DNA of 64,000 nucleotides from contig NZ_BSDE01000001.1 of assembly GCF_030268085.1 (NCBI RefSeq), forward strand, positions 62,001 to 126,000, read 5' to 3'. Below the pieces are notes generated by a model. The model saw nothing but the letters and a program-made list of their open reading frames with translations. It was not told the DNA's origin and searched no databases. The DNA is from Geothrix limicola. Its GTDB lineage: Bacteria > Acidobacteriota > Holophagae > Holophagales > Holophagaceae. A program made the position numbers and the translations under genes. This document shows, in pieces, positions 1-8,674 of the stretch (positions are counted from its first letter, which is position 1; each line of letters starts with the position of its first letter).

Positions 1-1
1 C

Positions 2-1015
2 ACCCGCCTCGCCGGCGGCCACGTGGGCATCACGGGCCCCATGAACCGCATCATGTGGGGCATGGGCAAGGTGCCCATGCTGTCGATCCTGCGCGGTCTG
101 CCCATCTTCATCGCCGACGCGCTGAAGCTCATCACCAAGGAAGACATCATCCCGGCCAAGGCCGACCGCGGCGTGTTTACGCTGGCCCCCATCATCTCCG
201 TGATGGCCGCCTTCGGCGTGTTCGCCTGCGTCGCCTACTATCCCGGTGTCATGTTCTACATGCCCAAGAGCTGGCCGGTCATCGGCGGGCTGCCCTTCCA
301 GGGCTTCATCACCGACGTGAACGTGGGCCTGCTGTTCATCCTGGGCCTCGCTTCCGTGGGCGTCTACGGCATCGTGCTCGGCGCCTGGGCCTCCAACTCG
401 AAGTACCCCCTGCTCGGCAGCCTCCGCTCCGCCGCCCAGATCGTCAGCTACGAAGTGCCCCTGACCCTGAGCCTGCTGGTGCCCGTCCTGCTGTCCGGCA
501 GCCTGAGCTTCAAGGACATGTCCGTGGCCCTGTCCACGGGCAAGGACTTGAATCCCCTGGCCATCATTCCGCTCTTCATCGGCTTCTTCGTCTACCTGAC
601 CTGCGGATTTGCGGAAACCAACCGCGTGCCCTTCGACTTGGCCGAAGCCGAAACCGAGCTGGTGGCGGGCTTCCACACCGAGTATTCGGGCATGAAGTTC
701 GGATTCTTCTACCTGGCCGAATACGCCAACATGATCGTCGTCTCCTCGCTGGCCACGGCCTTCTTCCTCGGCGGCCACTACCTGCTGCCTTTCGGCCTGC
801 AGCGGTTCATCCCGGCCACGATGCCGATCATCGGCGGCCCCAGCTTCTTCTTCTTCTTCGCGAAGATCCTCTGCATCCTCTTCGTCTTCCTGTGGGTGCG
901 CGCCACGCTGCCGCGCTACCGCTATGACCAGCTCATGGATGTGGGTTGGAAGTACCTGATCCCGCTGACCCTCGTGAACCTCTTCCTCGCGGCCATCATC
1001 CGCTTCGCGTTCTGA
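2..1015 (+). CDS. nuoH: NADH-quinone oxidoreductase subunit H (5' truncated by window edge)
   Basis: This is the membrane subunit of complex I that lines the quinone pocket and joins the peripheral and membrane arms. The reading frame is open to the left edge, so the N-terminus is missing. The first residues seen (RLAGGHVGITGP) match the conserved RxGPN-type loop after TM1. A GTG at 23 is in frame but lies inside this conserved block and is not the true start. The family loop with many acidic residues (AEAETELVAGFHTEYSGM) and the AEYANM motif that line the quinone channel are present, as are about seven further membrane segments. It is the first visible gene of a tightly packed nuo operon; nuoI follows after 10 bases. 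Confidence 0.96.
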   Translation, partial: TRLAGGHVGITGPMNRIMWGMGKVPMLSILRGLPIFIADALKLITKEDIIPAKADRGVFTLAPIISVMAAFGVFACVAYYPGVMFYMPKSWPVIGGLPFQGFITDVNVGLLFILGLASVGVYGIVLGAWASNSKYPLLGSLRSAAQIVSYEVPLTLSLLVPVLLSGSLSFKDMSVALSTGKDLNPLAIIPLFIGFFVYLTCGFAETNRVPFDLAEAETELVAGFHTEYSGMKFGFFYLAEYANMIVVSSLATAFFLGGHYLLPFGLQRFIPATMPIIGGPSFFFFFAKILCILFVFLWVRATLPRYRYDQLMDVGWKYLIPLTLVNLFLAAIIRFAF

Positions 1016-1025
1016 GGGAGGACCC

Positions 1026-1535
1026 ATGAGCATGCTGAGAACCCTCATCCCCTTTGACATCGCCGGCGGCATGGCGCTGACCGGAAAGTACTTCGGCAAG
1101 GTGTTCTTCTCCGCCAACCGGAAGAAGATCCGCACCCAGCTCAAGCACTTCACCCAGGAATACCCCGAGGTGAAGGTGAACTTGGCGCCCCGGTACCGCG
1201 GCCGCCTCACCCTCCTGAAGGACGAGCAGGGCGAGATCAAGTGTGTCTGCTGCCTGGCCTGCGAAAAGATCTGCCCCACCGAAGTGATCACCATCGAGAA
1301 GGGCAAGAAGGAAGGGCGCAAGATGCCTTTCCCCGTGCGCTACGACTTCGAGATGGAGCGCTGCATCTTCTGCGAGTTCTGCGTCGAAAGCTGCGGTTTC
1401 GATTCGATCATCCTCAACCATCAGTTCGAACTGGCCACCTACAACCGCGAGGACTTCTCGATCGGCATGGAAGGCGCCGGCCAGAACATGTTCATTCCCT
1501 CGCCTGTGGGCCGCCATAGCGTGGCTGAGGACTGA
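1026..1535 (+). CDS. nuoI: NADH-quinone oxidoreductase subunit I (2x[4Fe-4S])
   Basis: This is the ferredoxin-like subunit that carries clusters N6a and N6b and passes electrons towards N2. Two cysteine motifs are visible: CVCCLACEKICP (a regular CxxCxxCxxxCP) and CIFCEFCVESCG. In the second, the usual proline after the fourth cysteine is glycine. At 169 residues its length is normal. The start is supported by a GAGGGAGG-like ribosome site upstream of the ATG. Between the motifs lies the expected loop (KMPFPVRYDFEMERC). It lies between nuoH and nuoJ, the canonical order. Confidence 0.96.
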   Translation: MSMLRTLIPFDIAGGMALTGKYFGKVFFSANRKKIRTQLKHFTQEYPEVKVNLAPRYRGRLTLLKDEQGEIKCVCCLACEKICPTEVITIEKGKKEGRKMPFPVRYDFEMERCIFCEFCVESCGFDSIILNHQFELATYNREDFSIGMEGAGQNMFIPSPVGRHSVAED

Positions 1536-1576
1536 CCCCTTTTCTGCATCCGAGCCTTCTGTCCCAAGGACGTCCC

Positions 1577-2128
1577 ATGGAACATCTACTCGAAACGATC
1601 GGCCGGAACATGTTCGCCATCTTCGGCGTCATGGCCCTGTGCGGCGCCGCGTTCATGGTCGCCTCCAAGAGCGCCGTCCACAGCGTGCTGGGCTTCCTGT
1701 TCGCCATGCTCTGCGTGGCGGGCTGCTTCCTCAGCCTGGAGGCGGAGTTCCTCGGCATGGCCCAGATCCTGGTCTACGCCGGCGGCATCGTCGTGCTCTT
1801 CCTCTTCGTGGTCATGCTCGTCGAGCTGAGCAAGTTCAAGGAGAAGTCGGTCTTCCAGCTCCAGTCCCGCTACGCCGTCGTGGCGGTGCTGCTCGGGGCC
1901 GCGGCCTTCGTGGCCATCTTCCGGAACCTGATCTTCGGAACCCCTTCGACCGAGGCCCTGGTGCTGCGCCCCGAACTGGCCAACGGGCTGAACGTGGCCC
2001 AGCAGAATGCGCAGGCCGTCAGCCGCGGCCTCTTCGCGGACTACCTTCTGCCCTTCGAGATCCTCAGCGTGATCCTCCTGGTGGCCCTGGTGGGCGCGGT
2101 CGTGCTGGCCAAGACGGAGCGGGTGTGA
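1577..2128 (+). CDS. nuoJ: NADH-quinone oxidoreductase subunit J
   Basis: This is a membrane subunit of the complex I proton-pumping arm, 183 residues with five predicted membrane segments. The conserved stretch EFLGMAQILVYAGGIVVLFLFVVML, which contains the pi-bulge helix TM3 of the family, is easily recognised. The C-terminal membrane helix ends in LVGAVVLAKTE, as in many NuoJ proteins. The stop overlaps the start of nuoK by one base (TGATG), indicating translational coupling. Confidence 0.95.
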   Translation: MEHLLETIGRNMFAIFGVMALCGAAFMVASKSAVHSVLGFLFAMLCVAGCFLSLEAEFLGMAQILVYAGGIVVLFLFVVMLVELSKFKEKSVFQLQSRYAVVAVLLGAAAFVAIFRNLIFGTPSTEALVLRPELANGLNVAQQNAQAVSRGLFADYLLPFEILSVILLVALVGAVVLAKTERV

Positions 2129-2430
2129 TGGTCAACCTGAACGCGGTCCTCCTCATCTCCTTCCTCCTGTTCTCCATCGGCATCATCGGCGTGCTCATCC
2201 GCCGGAACGCCCTGGTGATCCTCATGTGCGTGGAGCTCATGCTCAACGCCGCCAACCTGAACTTCATCGCCTTCGCCCGCCACAGCGGCTCCATCTCCGG
2301 TCAGGCCTTCGCGCTGCTGGTGATGGGCTTCGCCGCCGCCGAAGTGGCCGTGGGGCTCGCGCTGGTGGTGGCCCTCTACCGCAAGCGCGACACCGTCCAG
2401 GTGGACGACATCAACCTGCTGAAGGGATGA
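2128..2430 (+). CDS. nuoK: NADH-quinone oxidoreductase subunit K
   Basis: This is a small membrane subunit of complex I, 100 residues with three membrane helices. It shows the family hallmarks GIIGVLIRRNALVILMCVELMLNAANLNF, including the buried glutamate (E in MCVELML) essential for proton transfer, and the second glutamate in AAAEVAVGLAL. The start overlaps the nuoJ stop by one base and its stop overlaps the nuoL start (ATGA), so it sits in a coupled block. Confidence 0.96.
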   Translation: MVNLNAVLLISFLLFSIGIIGVLIRRNALVILMCVELMLNAANLNFIAFARHSGSISGQAFALLVMGFAAAEVAVGLALVVALYRKRDTVQVDDINLLKG

Positions 2431-4751
2431 CGACGACCATGGAACACGCAATGACCGCCGCCTCGCAGCCCGGCAGCTACCTCTGGCTGATCCCCTTCCT
2501 GCCCTTCTTCGGCTTCCTCATCAACGGCCTCAGCGGCCGGAAGCTGCGGAACACCGCCATCGTCGACACCTTCGCCCTGGGCAGCGTGGGCCTCGCCTTC
2601 GCCCTCACGCTCTGGCACTTCGTCCAGCTCGTCGGCCTGCCCGCCGACGGCCGCTCCATCCACCAGAGCCTCTGGACCTGGTTCGACGTGGGCGGCGCCC
2701 GCGTGCTCGGCGGCCTCAGCACCTACAAGATCGAATGGGCCTACAAGTTCGACGTGCTCAGCGGCTGCATGGCCCTGCTCGTGTCGGGTGCGGGCTTCCT
2801 GATCCACCTCTTCAGCACCGGCTACATGGCCGAAGAGCGCAACGACGGCCGCTACTACCGCTTCATGGCGTACCTGAACCTCTTCGTGTTCAGCATGCTG
2901 AATCTGGTGCTGGGCGCCAACATCATGATGATGTTCCTGGGCTGGGAAGGCGTGGGCCTCTGCTCCTACCTGCTCATCGGCTTCTACTTCGACAAGGAGT
3001 TCGCGGCCGTCGCGGGCAAGAAGGCCTTCGTCACGAACCGCATCGGCGACTTCGGCTTCATGCTGGGCTTCTTCCTGATCTTCCAGATCTTCGGCAGCCT
3101 CGACTACAACACCCTGATGGGCTCCGTCCGCGACATCGCGAACTTGCCCGCCATCACGCTCTACGGCTACACCCACACGGCGACTTGGTGGTTCAACCTC
3201 ATCGGCTGCTGCCTCTTCGTGGGCGCCATGGGCAAGTCCGCGCAGATCCCCCTGTACGTGTGGCTGCCGGACGCCATGGCGGGTCCGACACCCGTCAGCG
3301 CGCTGATCCACGCGGCCACCATGGTGACCAGCGGCCTCTACATGATCACGCGGCTGAACTTCATCTACGTGAACGCACCGGTGGCCCTGGCCGTCGTGCT
3401 GGCCTTCGGTTCGCTGACGGCCTTCGTGGCCGCCACCATGGGCCTGGCCCAGTACGACATCAAGAAGGTGCTGGCCTATTCCACCGTGTCCCAGCTGGGC
3501 TTCATGTTCATGGGCATGGGTGCGGGCGCCTTCAGCGCCGGCATGTTCCACGTCTTCACCCACGCCTTCTTCAAGGCCAGCCTCTTCCTTGGGTCCGGCG
3601 CCGTCATTGCGGCCTGCCACCACGAGCAGGACATGCGCAACATGGGCGGGCTCAAGAAGCTCATGCCCATCACGGCCATGAGCATGATCCTGGCGACCTT
3701 CGCCATCGCCGGCATCTTCCCCTTCTCGGGCTTCTTCTCCAAGGACGAGATCCTGTGGAAGGTCTTCGAAGGCTGGTACCAGCACGGCCACTACACCGGG
3801 CCCACGCTCAACCTGGTGGCCTGGATCCTCGGCATGCTGGGCGCCTTCTGCACCGCCTTCTACATGACCCGCCTCATCGCCATGACCTTCTACGGCAACT
3901 ACCGCGGGGCAGGGGATGATCCCTACGGCCTGACGGTGCAGTCCGAGGCCCATCACGGCCACGACGACCATCACGGGGCGCACGGCGCCCACGCCCACCC
4001 GCACGAGAACCACGTCCACGAGCTGGATCAGCACCACGACCACCACGTGGATGATCCGGAGGATCACGATTTCGTTCCGGGCCATCACCCTCACGAAGTG
4101 ACCTGGCGCATGTGGCTGCCTGTGGCGATTCTCGCGGGCCTGGCCGTGGTCGGCGGCTTCCTGAACTATCCCGAAAGCCTGCACCGCATCTTCCCCATCG
4201 TGCCGGCCGAGCTCTTCAGCAAGTGGATCGAGCCGCTGCTCTACCAGGTGGCCCCCGCCCATCATGGCGAGCATGTGCCGCCCATGATGGAATACGGCCT
4301 GATGGCCTGGGCCACGCTCGTCTGGGCCCCCGGCGCCATGCTGCTGGCCTGGTGGATCTACAAGGTGGATCCCAGCTGGAGCCGTGCCAAGGCCTTCGTC
4401 GAGCGTTTCCCGAACCTGTTCCGCTGGGTGAATGCCAAGTACTACGTGGACGAGTTCTACGAGTGGGCCCTCATCAATCCCATCAAGCGCTTCTCCGCCC
4501 AGCTCTGGAGCTTCGACACCTGGGTGGTGGACGGCATGGTGAACGGCGCCGCCCGCGTCACGATCATCTGGGCCAGCCTCTGCAACTGGGCCGATGAATA
4601 CCTGGTGGACGGCGCGGTCGACCTCGTCGAGTACATCGTGCACGAGACCAGTGATGTGTTCCGCGGCCTGCAGAGCGGCCGGGTGCAGCACTACGCCTTC
4701 GTGATGTTCATCGGCTTCCTCGTCTTCGCCTTCTGGAAATTCCTCGTCTAG
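2427..4751 (+). CDS. nuoL: NADH-quinone oxidoreductase subunit L with His-rich insert
   Basis: This is the antiporter-like distal pump subunit of complex I, about 774 residues when started at the ATG that overlaps the nuoK stop; in-frame ATGs at 2439 and 2451 are alternatives. Family motifs include FLGWEGVGLCSYLLIGF, KAFVTNRIGD and the lysine-bearing helix GKSAQIPLYVWLPDAMAGPTPVSALIHAATMVT. It is longer than the usual ~610-660 residues. Part of the excess is a hydrophilic insert (3951-4096) with 19 His among 49 residues plus many Asp/Glu, placed before the last group of membrane helices. The C-terminal region (KYYVDEFYEW...) is the long lateral helix and final TM region. Confidence 0.95.
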   Translation: MTTTMEHAMTAASQPGSYLWLIPFLPFFGFLINGLSGRKLRNTAIVDTFALGSVGLAFALTLWHFVQLVGLPADGRSIHQSLWTWFDVGGARVLGGLSTYKIEWAYKFDVLSGCMALLVSGAGFLIHLFSTGYMAEERNDGRYYRFMAYLNLFVFSMLNLVLGANIMMMFLGWEGVGLCSYLLIGFYFDKEFAAVAGKKAFVTNRIGDFGFMLGFFLIFQIFGSLDYNTLMGSVRDIANLPAITLYGYTHTATWWFNLIGCCLFVGAMGKSAQIPLYVWLPDAMAGPTPVSALIHAATMVTSGLYMITRLNFIYVNAPVALAVVLAFGSLTAFVAATMGLAQYDIKKVLAYSTVSQLGFMFMGMGAGAFSAGMFHVFTHAFFKASLFLGSGAVIAACHHEQDMRNMGGLKKLMPITAMSMILATFAIAGIFPFSGFFSKDEILWKVFEGWYQHGHYTGPTLNLVAWILGMLGAFCTAFYMTRLIAMTFYGNYRGAGDDPYGLTVQSEAHHGHDDHHGAHGAHAHPHENHVHELDQHHDHHVDDPEDHDFVPGHHPHEVTWRMWLPVAILAGLAVVGGFLNYPESLHRIFPIVPAELFSKWIEPLLYQVAPAHHGEHVPPMMEYGLMAWATLVWAPGAMLLAWWIYKVDPSWSRAKAFVERFPNLFRWVNAKYYVDEFYEWALINPIKRFSAQLWSFDTWVVDGMVNGAARVTIIWASLCNWADEYLVDGAVDLVEYIVHETSDVFRGLQSGRVQHYAFVMFIGFLVFAFWKFLV

Positions 4752-4779
4752 CCTGTCTGGCCCCTTGGTTGGAGTCCCC

Positions 4780-6474
4780 ATGTTCACCGCAAACACGACA
4801 CTGATGCTGGTGGCGACCTTCCTGCCCCTCCTGGGGGCGCTGGTTCTGCTCCTTGTGCCCAAGGAACAGCGCCGCGTCTTCGAGATCGGCTCGCTCCTGG
4901 TGATGATCGTCGCCCTGCTGATCAGCCTGCCCTTCTGGTTCGGCTATGACCGCGCCAGCGACGCCGTCCAGTGGTTCCAGGCCTGGACCTGGATCCCGTC
5001 CCTCGGCGTGAAGTTCGCGGTCGGCATGGACGGCATCAGCCTCCTGCTCTGGCTCCTGACGGCCTTCATCGGGCCCATCGCCATCGCCTGCTCCTTCAAG
5101 TCCATCGAGGAGCGGCACAAGGAGTACTACATCTGGATGCTGGTGCTCCAGACGGCCATGCTCGGCGTCTTCATCACCCAGGACATGTTCCTCTTCTACC
5201 TGTTCTGGGAAGTCATGCTCGTCCCCATGTATTTCCTCATCGCCATCTGGGGCGGCCCCCAGAAGCTCTACGCCGCCATCAAGCTCTTCCTCTACACCCT
5301 GGCCGGTTCCGTGCTGATGCTGGTGGCGATCCTCGCCATCTACTTCCTGCAGCACAAGACCACCGGCGGCTATGACTTCTCCATCGCCAGCTTCCAGGCC
5401 ATGGCCCCCGTGATCGCCCAGCAGACCAAGACCTACCAGTACCTGATGGCCCTCGCCTTCTTCATCGGCTTCGCCATCAAGGTGCCCATGTTCCCCTTCC
5501 ACACCTGGTTGCCGGACGCCCACGTGCAGGCCCCCACGGCCGGCTCCGTGATCCTGGCCGCCATCCTCCTGAAGATGGGCACCTACGGCTTCGTGCGCTT
5601 CCTGCTGCCCATCCTGCCCGGCGCCACCAAGGACCTGATGCCCTGGTTCATCGGCCTCTCGCTGATCGGCATCATCTACGGCGCCCTGGTCGCCATGATC
5701 CAGAAGGACATGAAGAAGCTGGTGGCCTACTCCTCCGTGAGTCACCTCGGACTCTGCATGCTGGGCCTCTTCGCCCTGAACCCCTACGGCATCAAGGGCG
5801 GCATGTTCCAGATGATCAACCACGGCATCAGCACCAGCGGCCTCTTCCTCGCGGTGGGCATCGTCTACGAGCGCCGGCACACCCGCATGATCGCGGATTT
5901 TGGCGGCCTTTCGAAGTCCATGCCTGTCTACGCCACGATCTTCATGATCATGACCATGAGCAGCATCGGCCTGCCCCTCCTCAACGGCTTCATCGGTGAG
6001 GGCGTCATCCTCATGGGCTCCTTCCAGGCCTTCCCCTGGGCCGCCGTGGTCGCCACGCTCGGCATCATCCTCGGCGCCGCCTACATGCTCTGGATGTTCC
6101 AGCGCGTCATGTTCGGACCCATCACCGCCGTGAACGAGAAGATGGAAGACCTCAGCCTGCGCGAAGTCCTCTACTTCGCCCCGCTGGTGCTGGCCGCCTT
6201 CTGGATCGGCCTCTATCCCAAGCCCCTCATGGACGTGATGGACGCCCCGGTCCGCAAGCTCGTCAACCAGGTCAACCCCGGCTTCTATGAGGCCGAGGCG
6301 CTGGCCGCCAAGCAGGCCGCCGCCGCCAAGCTCGGCATGCGCGGCATGGCCGCTCCCGCCCATCACGAAGCCGCGCCGGCAGGCCACGAAGGCGTTGAAG
6401 GACACGAGGCCTCCGAAGCCCCCGCCCATGAGGCGCCCACCCACGAGGCTCCTGGCCACGGCGGAGGCCACTGA
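4780..6474 (+). CDS. nuoM: NADH-quinone oxidoreductase subunit M with His-rich C-terminal tail
   Basis: This is the antiporter-like pump subunit of complex I, 564 residues. The ATG at 4780 is preferred because GGAG lies just upstream; a TTG at 4765 is in frame but has no ribosome site. Conserved segments are FYLFWEVMLVPMYFLIAIWGG (pump glutamate), FFIGFAIKVPMFPFHTWLPDAHVQAPTAGSVILA, and the QKDMKKLVAYSSVSHLG lysine/helix motif. After the last helix there is a hydrophilic tail of about 40 residues with eight histidines, many in His-Glu pairs, which is absent from the standard family. The stop overlaps the nuoN start by one base. Confidence 0.95.
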   Translation: MFTANTTLMLVATFLPLLGALVLLLVPKEQRRVFEIGSLLVMIVALLISLPFWFGYDRASDAVQWFQAWTWIPSLGVKFAVGMDGISLLLWLLTAFIGPIAIACSFKSIEERHKEYYIWMLVLQTAMLGVFITQDMFLFYLFWEVMLVPMYFLIAIWGGPQKLYAAIKLFLYTLAGSVLMLVAILAIYFLQHKTTGGYDFSIASFQAMAPVIAQQTKTYQYLMALAFFIGFAIKVPMFPFHTWLPDAHVQAPTAGSVILAAILLKMGTYGFVRFLLPILPGATKDLMPWFIGLSLIGIIYGALVAMIQKDMKKLVAYSSVSHLGLCMLGLFALNPYGIKGGMFQMINHGISTSGLFLAVGIVYERRHTRMIADFGGLSKSMPVYATIFMIMTMSSIGLPLLNGFIGEGVILMGSFQAFPWAAVVATLGIILGAAYMLWMFQRVMFGPITAVNEKMEDLSLREVLYFAPLVLAAFWIGLYPKPLMDVMDAPVRKLVNQVNPGFYEAEALAAKQAAAAKLGMRGMAAPAHHEAAPAGHEGVEGHEASEAPAHEAPTHEAPGHGGGH

Positions 6475-7937
6475 TGAGCGGTTTCGCGCAGGGGCTTCTG
6501 GACGCGCTCCTTCGGGACTCGCGCCTGATCACCCCCCAACTCTTCCTGATGACCGTGGCCACGCTCATGCTCTGGCCCGGCGACCTCTTCTTCAACCGGA
6601 ACGAGAAACACAAGTGGGCACCCATCACGCTGCTGATCCTGGCGGCCACCGCGGTGCTCGTCATGAAGACGCCGGACGGCGAGGGCTTCTCCCGCATGTT
6701 CCGCATGGACGGCCTCACCCGCGGCTTCGAGCTGCTCTGCGTGCTTGGTTCGGCCGGTGCCGTGGCCCTGAGCGTGAAGCTGCTCGATAGCCTCAAGCAG
6801 CAGACCGTCGAGTACTACGCCCTGATCCTCTTCTCGCTGTCGGGCATGCTCTTCCTCTGCGGCGCCTCGGATCTGATCTCGGTCTACTTCAGCATCGAAC
6901 TCATGGCCATCTGCATCTATGTCCTGGTGGCCTACCTCCGGGACCGCGCCACCAGCGTGGAAGCCGGCCTGAAGTACTTCCTGCTGGGCGCCTTCTCCAG
7001 CGCCATCCTCGTCTACGGCATCAGCCTGCTCTACGGTGCCGCGGGCGGTGTCACCACCAACCTGGCGGACCTGAACCAGGCCCTGGCCCTCACGCCCGGC
7101 ACCAGCAACCTGCTGGTCTACGCCGGGGTCCTGATGGTGCTGGTGGGCATGGGCTTCAAGGTGGCCGCGGTGCCCTTCCACATGTGGGCACCCGACGCCT
7201 ATGAAGGCGCGCCGACGCCCATCACCGCCTTCATGGCCACCGCCCCCAAGGCCGCGGCCCTGGCGGCCTTTCTGCGCGTCTTCGGTACGGGCTTCCACGG
7301 CGTGTCCAGCGACTGGGTGCAGCCCCTCTGCTACATCGCTGGCGCCAGCATGATCCTGGGCAACGTGGCGGCCGTGAAGCAGGTGAGCATGAAGCGTCTG
7401 CTGGCCTATTCCAGCATCGCCCACGTGGGCTACATGCTGCTGGGCATCCTCTCGGGCGATCCCAAGGCCGGCGCCCAGGCGGTGTGGCTCTACATGCTCA
7501 TCTACATCGTGATGAACACGGGTGCCTTCGCCGTGGTGATCTACCTCCAGGGCAAGGGTGAGGGTGAGCGCATCGAGGACTTCAGGGGCCTCGGGAAGAA
7601 GCGTCCCGTCCTGGCCTTCGCCATGATGGTCTTCCTCCTCAGTCTGGCGGGCATCCCCCCCCTGGTGGGCTTCTTCGGGAAGTTCTACCTCTTCAAGCTG
7701 GCCATCGAGCAGGGCTACGTCACCCTCACCGTCCTCGCGCTGCTGACCAGTGCCGTGAGCGCCTACTACTACCTGGGCGTGGTGAGCCAGATGTACTTCC
7801 GCGAGCCCGAAGGCGAGGCCGTGCCCATGGGCGCCGCCTCGGTTTTCATCATCAGCGTGGCTTCGGCCCTGGTGCTGGTGGGTACGGCCTTCGGCCCCTG
7901 GCTGCTGGACTGGGCCGGCCGCATATTCTGGGTTTGA
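6474..7937 (+). CDS. nuoN: NADH-quinone oxidoreductase subunit N
   Basis: This is the third antiporter-like membrane subunit, 487 residues, and the last gene of the nuo operon. The family segments are present: SDLISVYFSIELMAICIYVLVAY (pump glutamate in the middle), EAGLKYFLLGAFSSAILVYGISLLYG, FKVAAVPFHMWAPDAYEGAPTPITAFMATAPKAAA, and KRLLAYSSIAHVGYMLLG. About 14 membrane helices can be drawn. It is coupled to nuoM by a one-base overlap and followed at 18 bases by a strong hairpin that probably ends the operon. Confidence 0.96.
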   Translation: MSGFAQGLLDALLRDSRLITPQLFLMTVATLMLWPGDLFFNRNEKHKWAPITLLILAATAVLVMKTPDGEGFSRMFRMDGLTRGFELLCVLGSAGAVALSVKLLDSLKQQTVEYYALILFSLSGMLFLCGASDLISVYFSIELMAICIYVLVAYLRDRATSVEAGLKYFLLGAFSSAILVYGISLLYGAAGGVTTNLADLNQALALTPGTSNLLVYAGVLMVLVGMGFKVAAVPFHMWAPDAYEGAPTPITAFMATAPKAAALAAFLRVFGTGFHGVSSDWVQPLCYIAGASMILGNVAAVKQVSMKRLLAYSSIAHVGYMLLGILSGDPKAGAQAVWLYMLIYIVMNTGAFAVVIYLQGKGEGERIEDFRGLGKKRPVLAFAMMVFLLSLAGIPPLVGFFGKFYLFKLAIEQGYVTLTVLALLTSAVSAYYYLGVVSQMYFREPEGEAVPMGAASVFIISVASALVLVGTAFGPWLLDWAGRIFWV

Positions 7938-7954
7938 GCCGCAGGCTTACACTG

Positions 7955-7986
7955 AAAGGCGCGGGGTGACCCGCGCCTTTCCTTTA
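7955..7986 (+). terminator. Intrinsic terminator-like hairpin between nuoN and the atp genes
   Basis: A perfect 10-bp stem (AAAGGCGCGG / CCGCGCCTTT) with a six-base loop is followed by CCTTTAG rather than a full T tract. It lies downstream of the nuoN stop and ends only about 10 bases before the likely start of the next gene, so it may act as a leaky terminator or attenuator between the respiratory and ATP synthase genes. Confidence 0.7.
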
Positions 7987-7995
7987 GGGGTGGAC

Positions 7996-8277
7996 GTGAT
8001 CTTCAAGAAGACCGAAGGGGCCGATCCGGGGGAACGGGCCCTCTGGGGGGACCTGATGTCCCTGGGCTTCAGCTTCCCCCTCTGCATCGTCCTGGGCTTC
8101 TTCTTGGGCCGCTGGATCGGGGGCTGGTTCGGGCACCCCTCCGTCGGCCAGTGGGTGGGCCTGGTCTGGGGCATCGCCGCGGCCTTCTGGGAGCTCTACA
8201 AGGTGAACCGGCGTATGGCCAAGCGGGATGCGGCCGAGCTTGAGAAGCTCAAGGATGGGAAGGGGCCCCATGAGTGA
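7996..8277 (+). CDS. AtpZ/AtpI-family small membrane protein
   Basis: A small protein (about 93 residues) with two membrane helices and a charged C-terminus (RRMAKRDAAELEKLKDG). The spacing of GFFLGRWIGGWFG followed by GQWVGLVWGIAAAFWELYKV fits the AtpZ/AtpI family (short proteins encoded at the head of F0 operons, thought to help c-ring assembly or ion supply). The start is uncertain. GTG at 7996 has an AGGGG five bases upstream; GTG 7990 is an alternative, and the frame is open further upstream into the terminator hairpin. The next gene overlaps its stop. Confidence 0.75.
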   Translation: MIFKKTEGADPGERALWGDLMSLGFSFPLCIVLGFFLGRWIGGWFGHPSVGQWVGLVWGIAAAFWELYKVNRRMAKRDAAELEKLKDGKGPHE

Positions 8278-8662
8278 GGGCGAAGGCGAGGATCACCTCC
8301 GCCGGGTGACCCGGGCCATGGTGCTGCTGGGCCTCCTGGGGATCCCCCTCTGGGGCTTCCTGCGGTCCTGGACGGCGGCCCTGTGCTTCGGGGTGGGCGC
8401 CCTGGCCAGCCTGGCCTTCTGGACCCTGCACCGGGTGCTGACCTCCAGGATGCTCGCCCCTTCGGTGCGCCGGAGGTGGCTCTACGGCTTCCTGTCCTTG
8501 GGAAAACTGGCGTTGATCGCCCTCGTGCTGCGTGGGATGATGGGTAGATACCCGGCGGAAGCCCTGCCGCTGGCCCTTGGAGTGCTCCTCTTCGTGGCCG
8601 GCATCCTTCTGGAGGCGCTACGTCTGGCCTTCCAGAGACCCGAAGCCCCACCGCCCGATTGA
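8270..8662 (+). CDS. ATP synthase subunit I-like membrane protein
   Basis: A 130-residue protein with four hydrophobic segments and few charged residues outside the N-terminal 16 and C-terminal 12. Its place directly between an AtpZ-like gene and atpB, plus its size and four-helix pattern, match ATP synthase subunit I (AtpI), which chaperones c-ring assembly. Sequence motifs of AtpI are weak, so the assignment rests on topology and neighbourhood. The ATG overlaps the end of the upstream gene by eight bases, indicating translational coupling. Confidence 0.65.
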   Translation: MSEGEGEDHLRRVTRAMVLLGLLGIPLWGFLRSWTAALCFGVGALASLAFWTLHRVLTSRMLAPSVRRRWLYGFLSLGKLALIALVLRGMMGRYPAEALPLALGVLLFVAGILLEALRLAFQRPEAPPPD

Positions 8663-8674
8663 GGTTCGACCGAG

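Noticed and set aside
2376-4862. Very long open frame antisense to nuoL (also similar ones opposite nuoM, korA, the tricorn protease, PilR and the ligase-M20 fusion).
   Set aside because: They mirror the G/C-rich third positions of the sense genes, are rich in His/Gly/Ala/Glu low-complexity residues, and show no domain motif or ribosome site.
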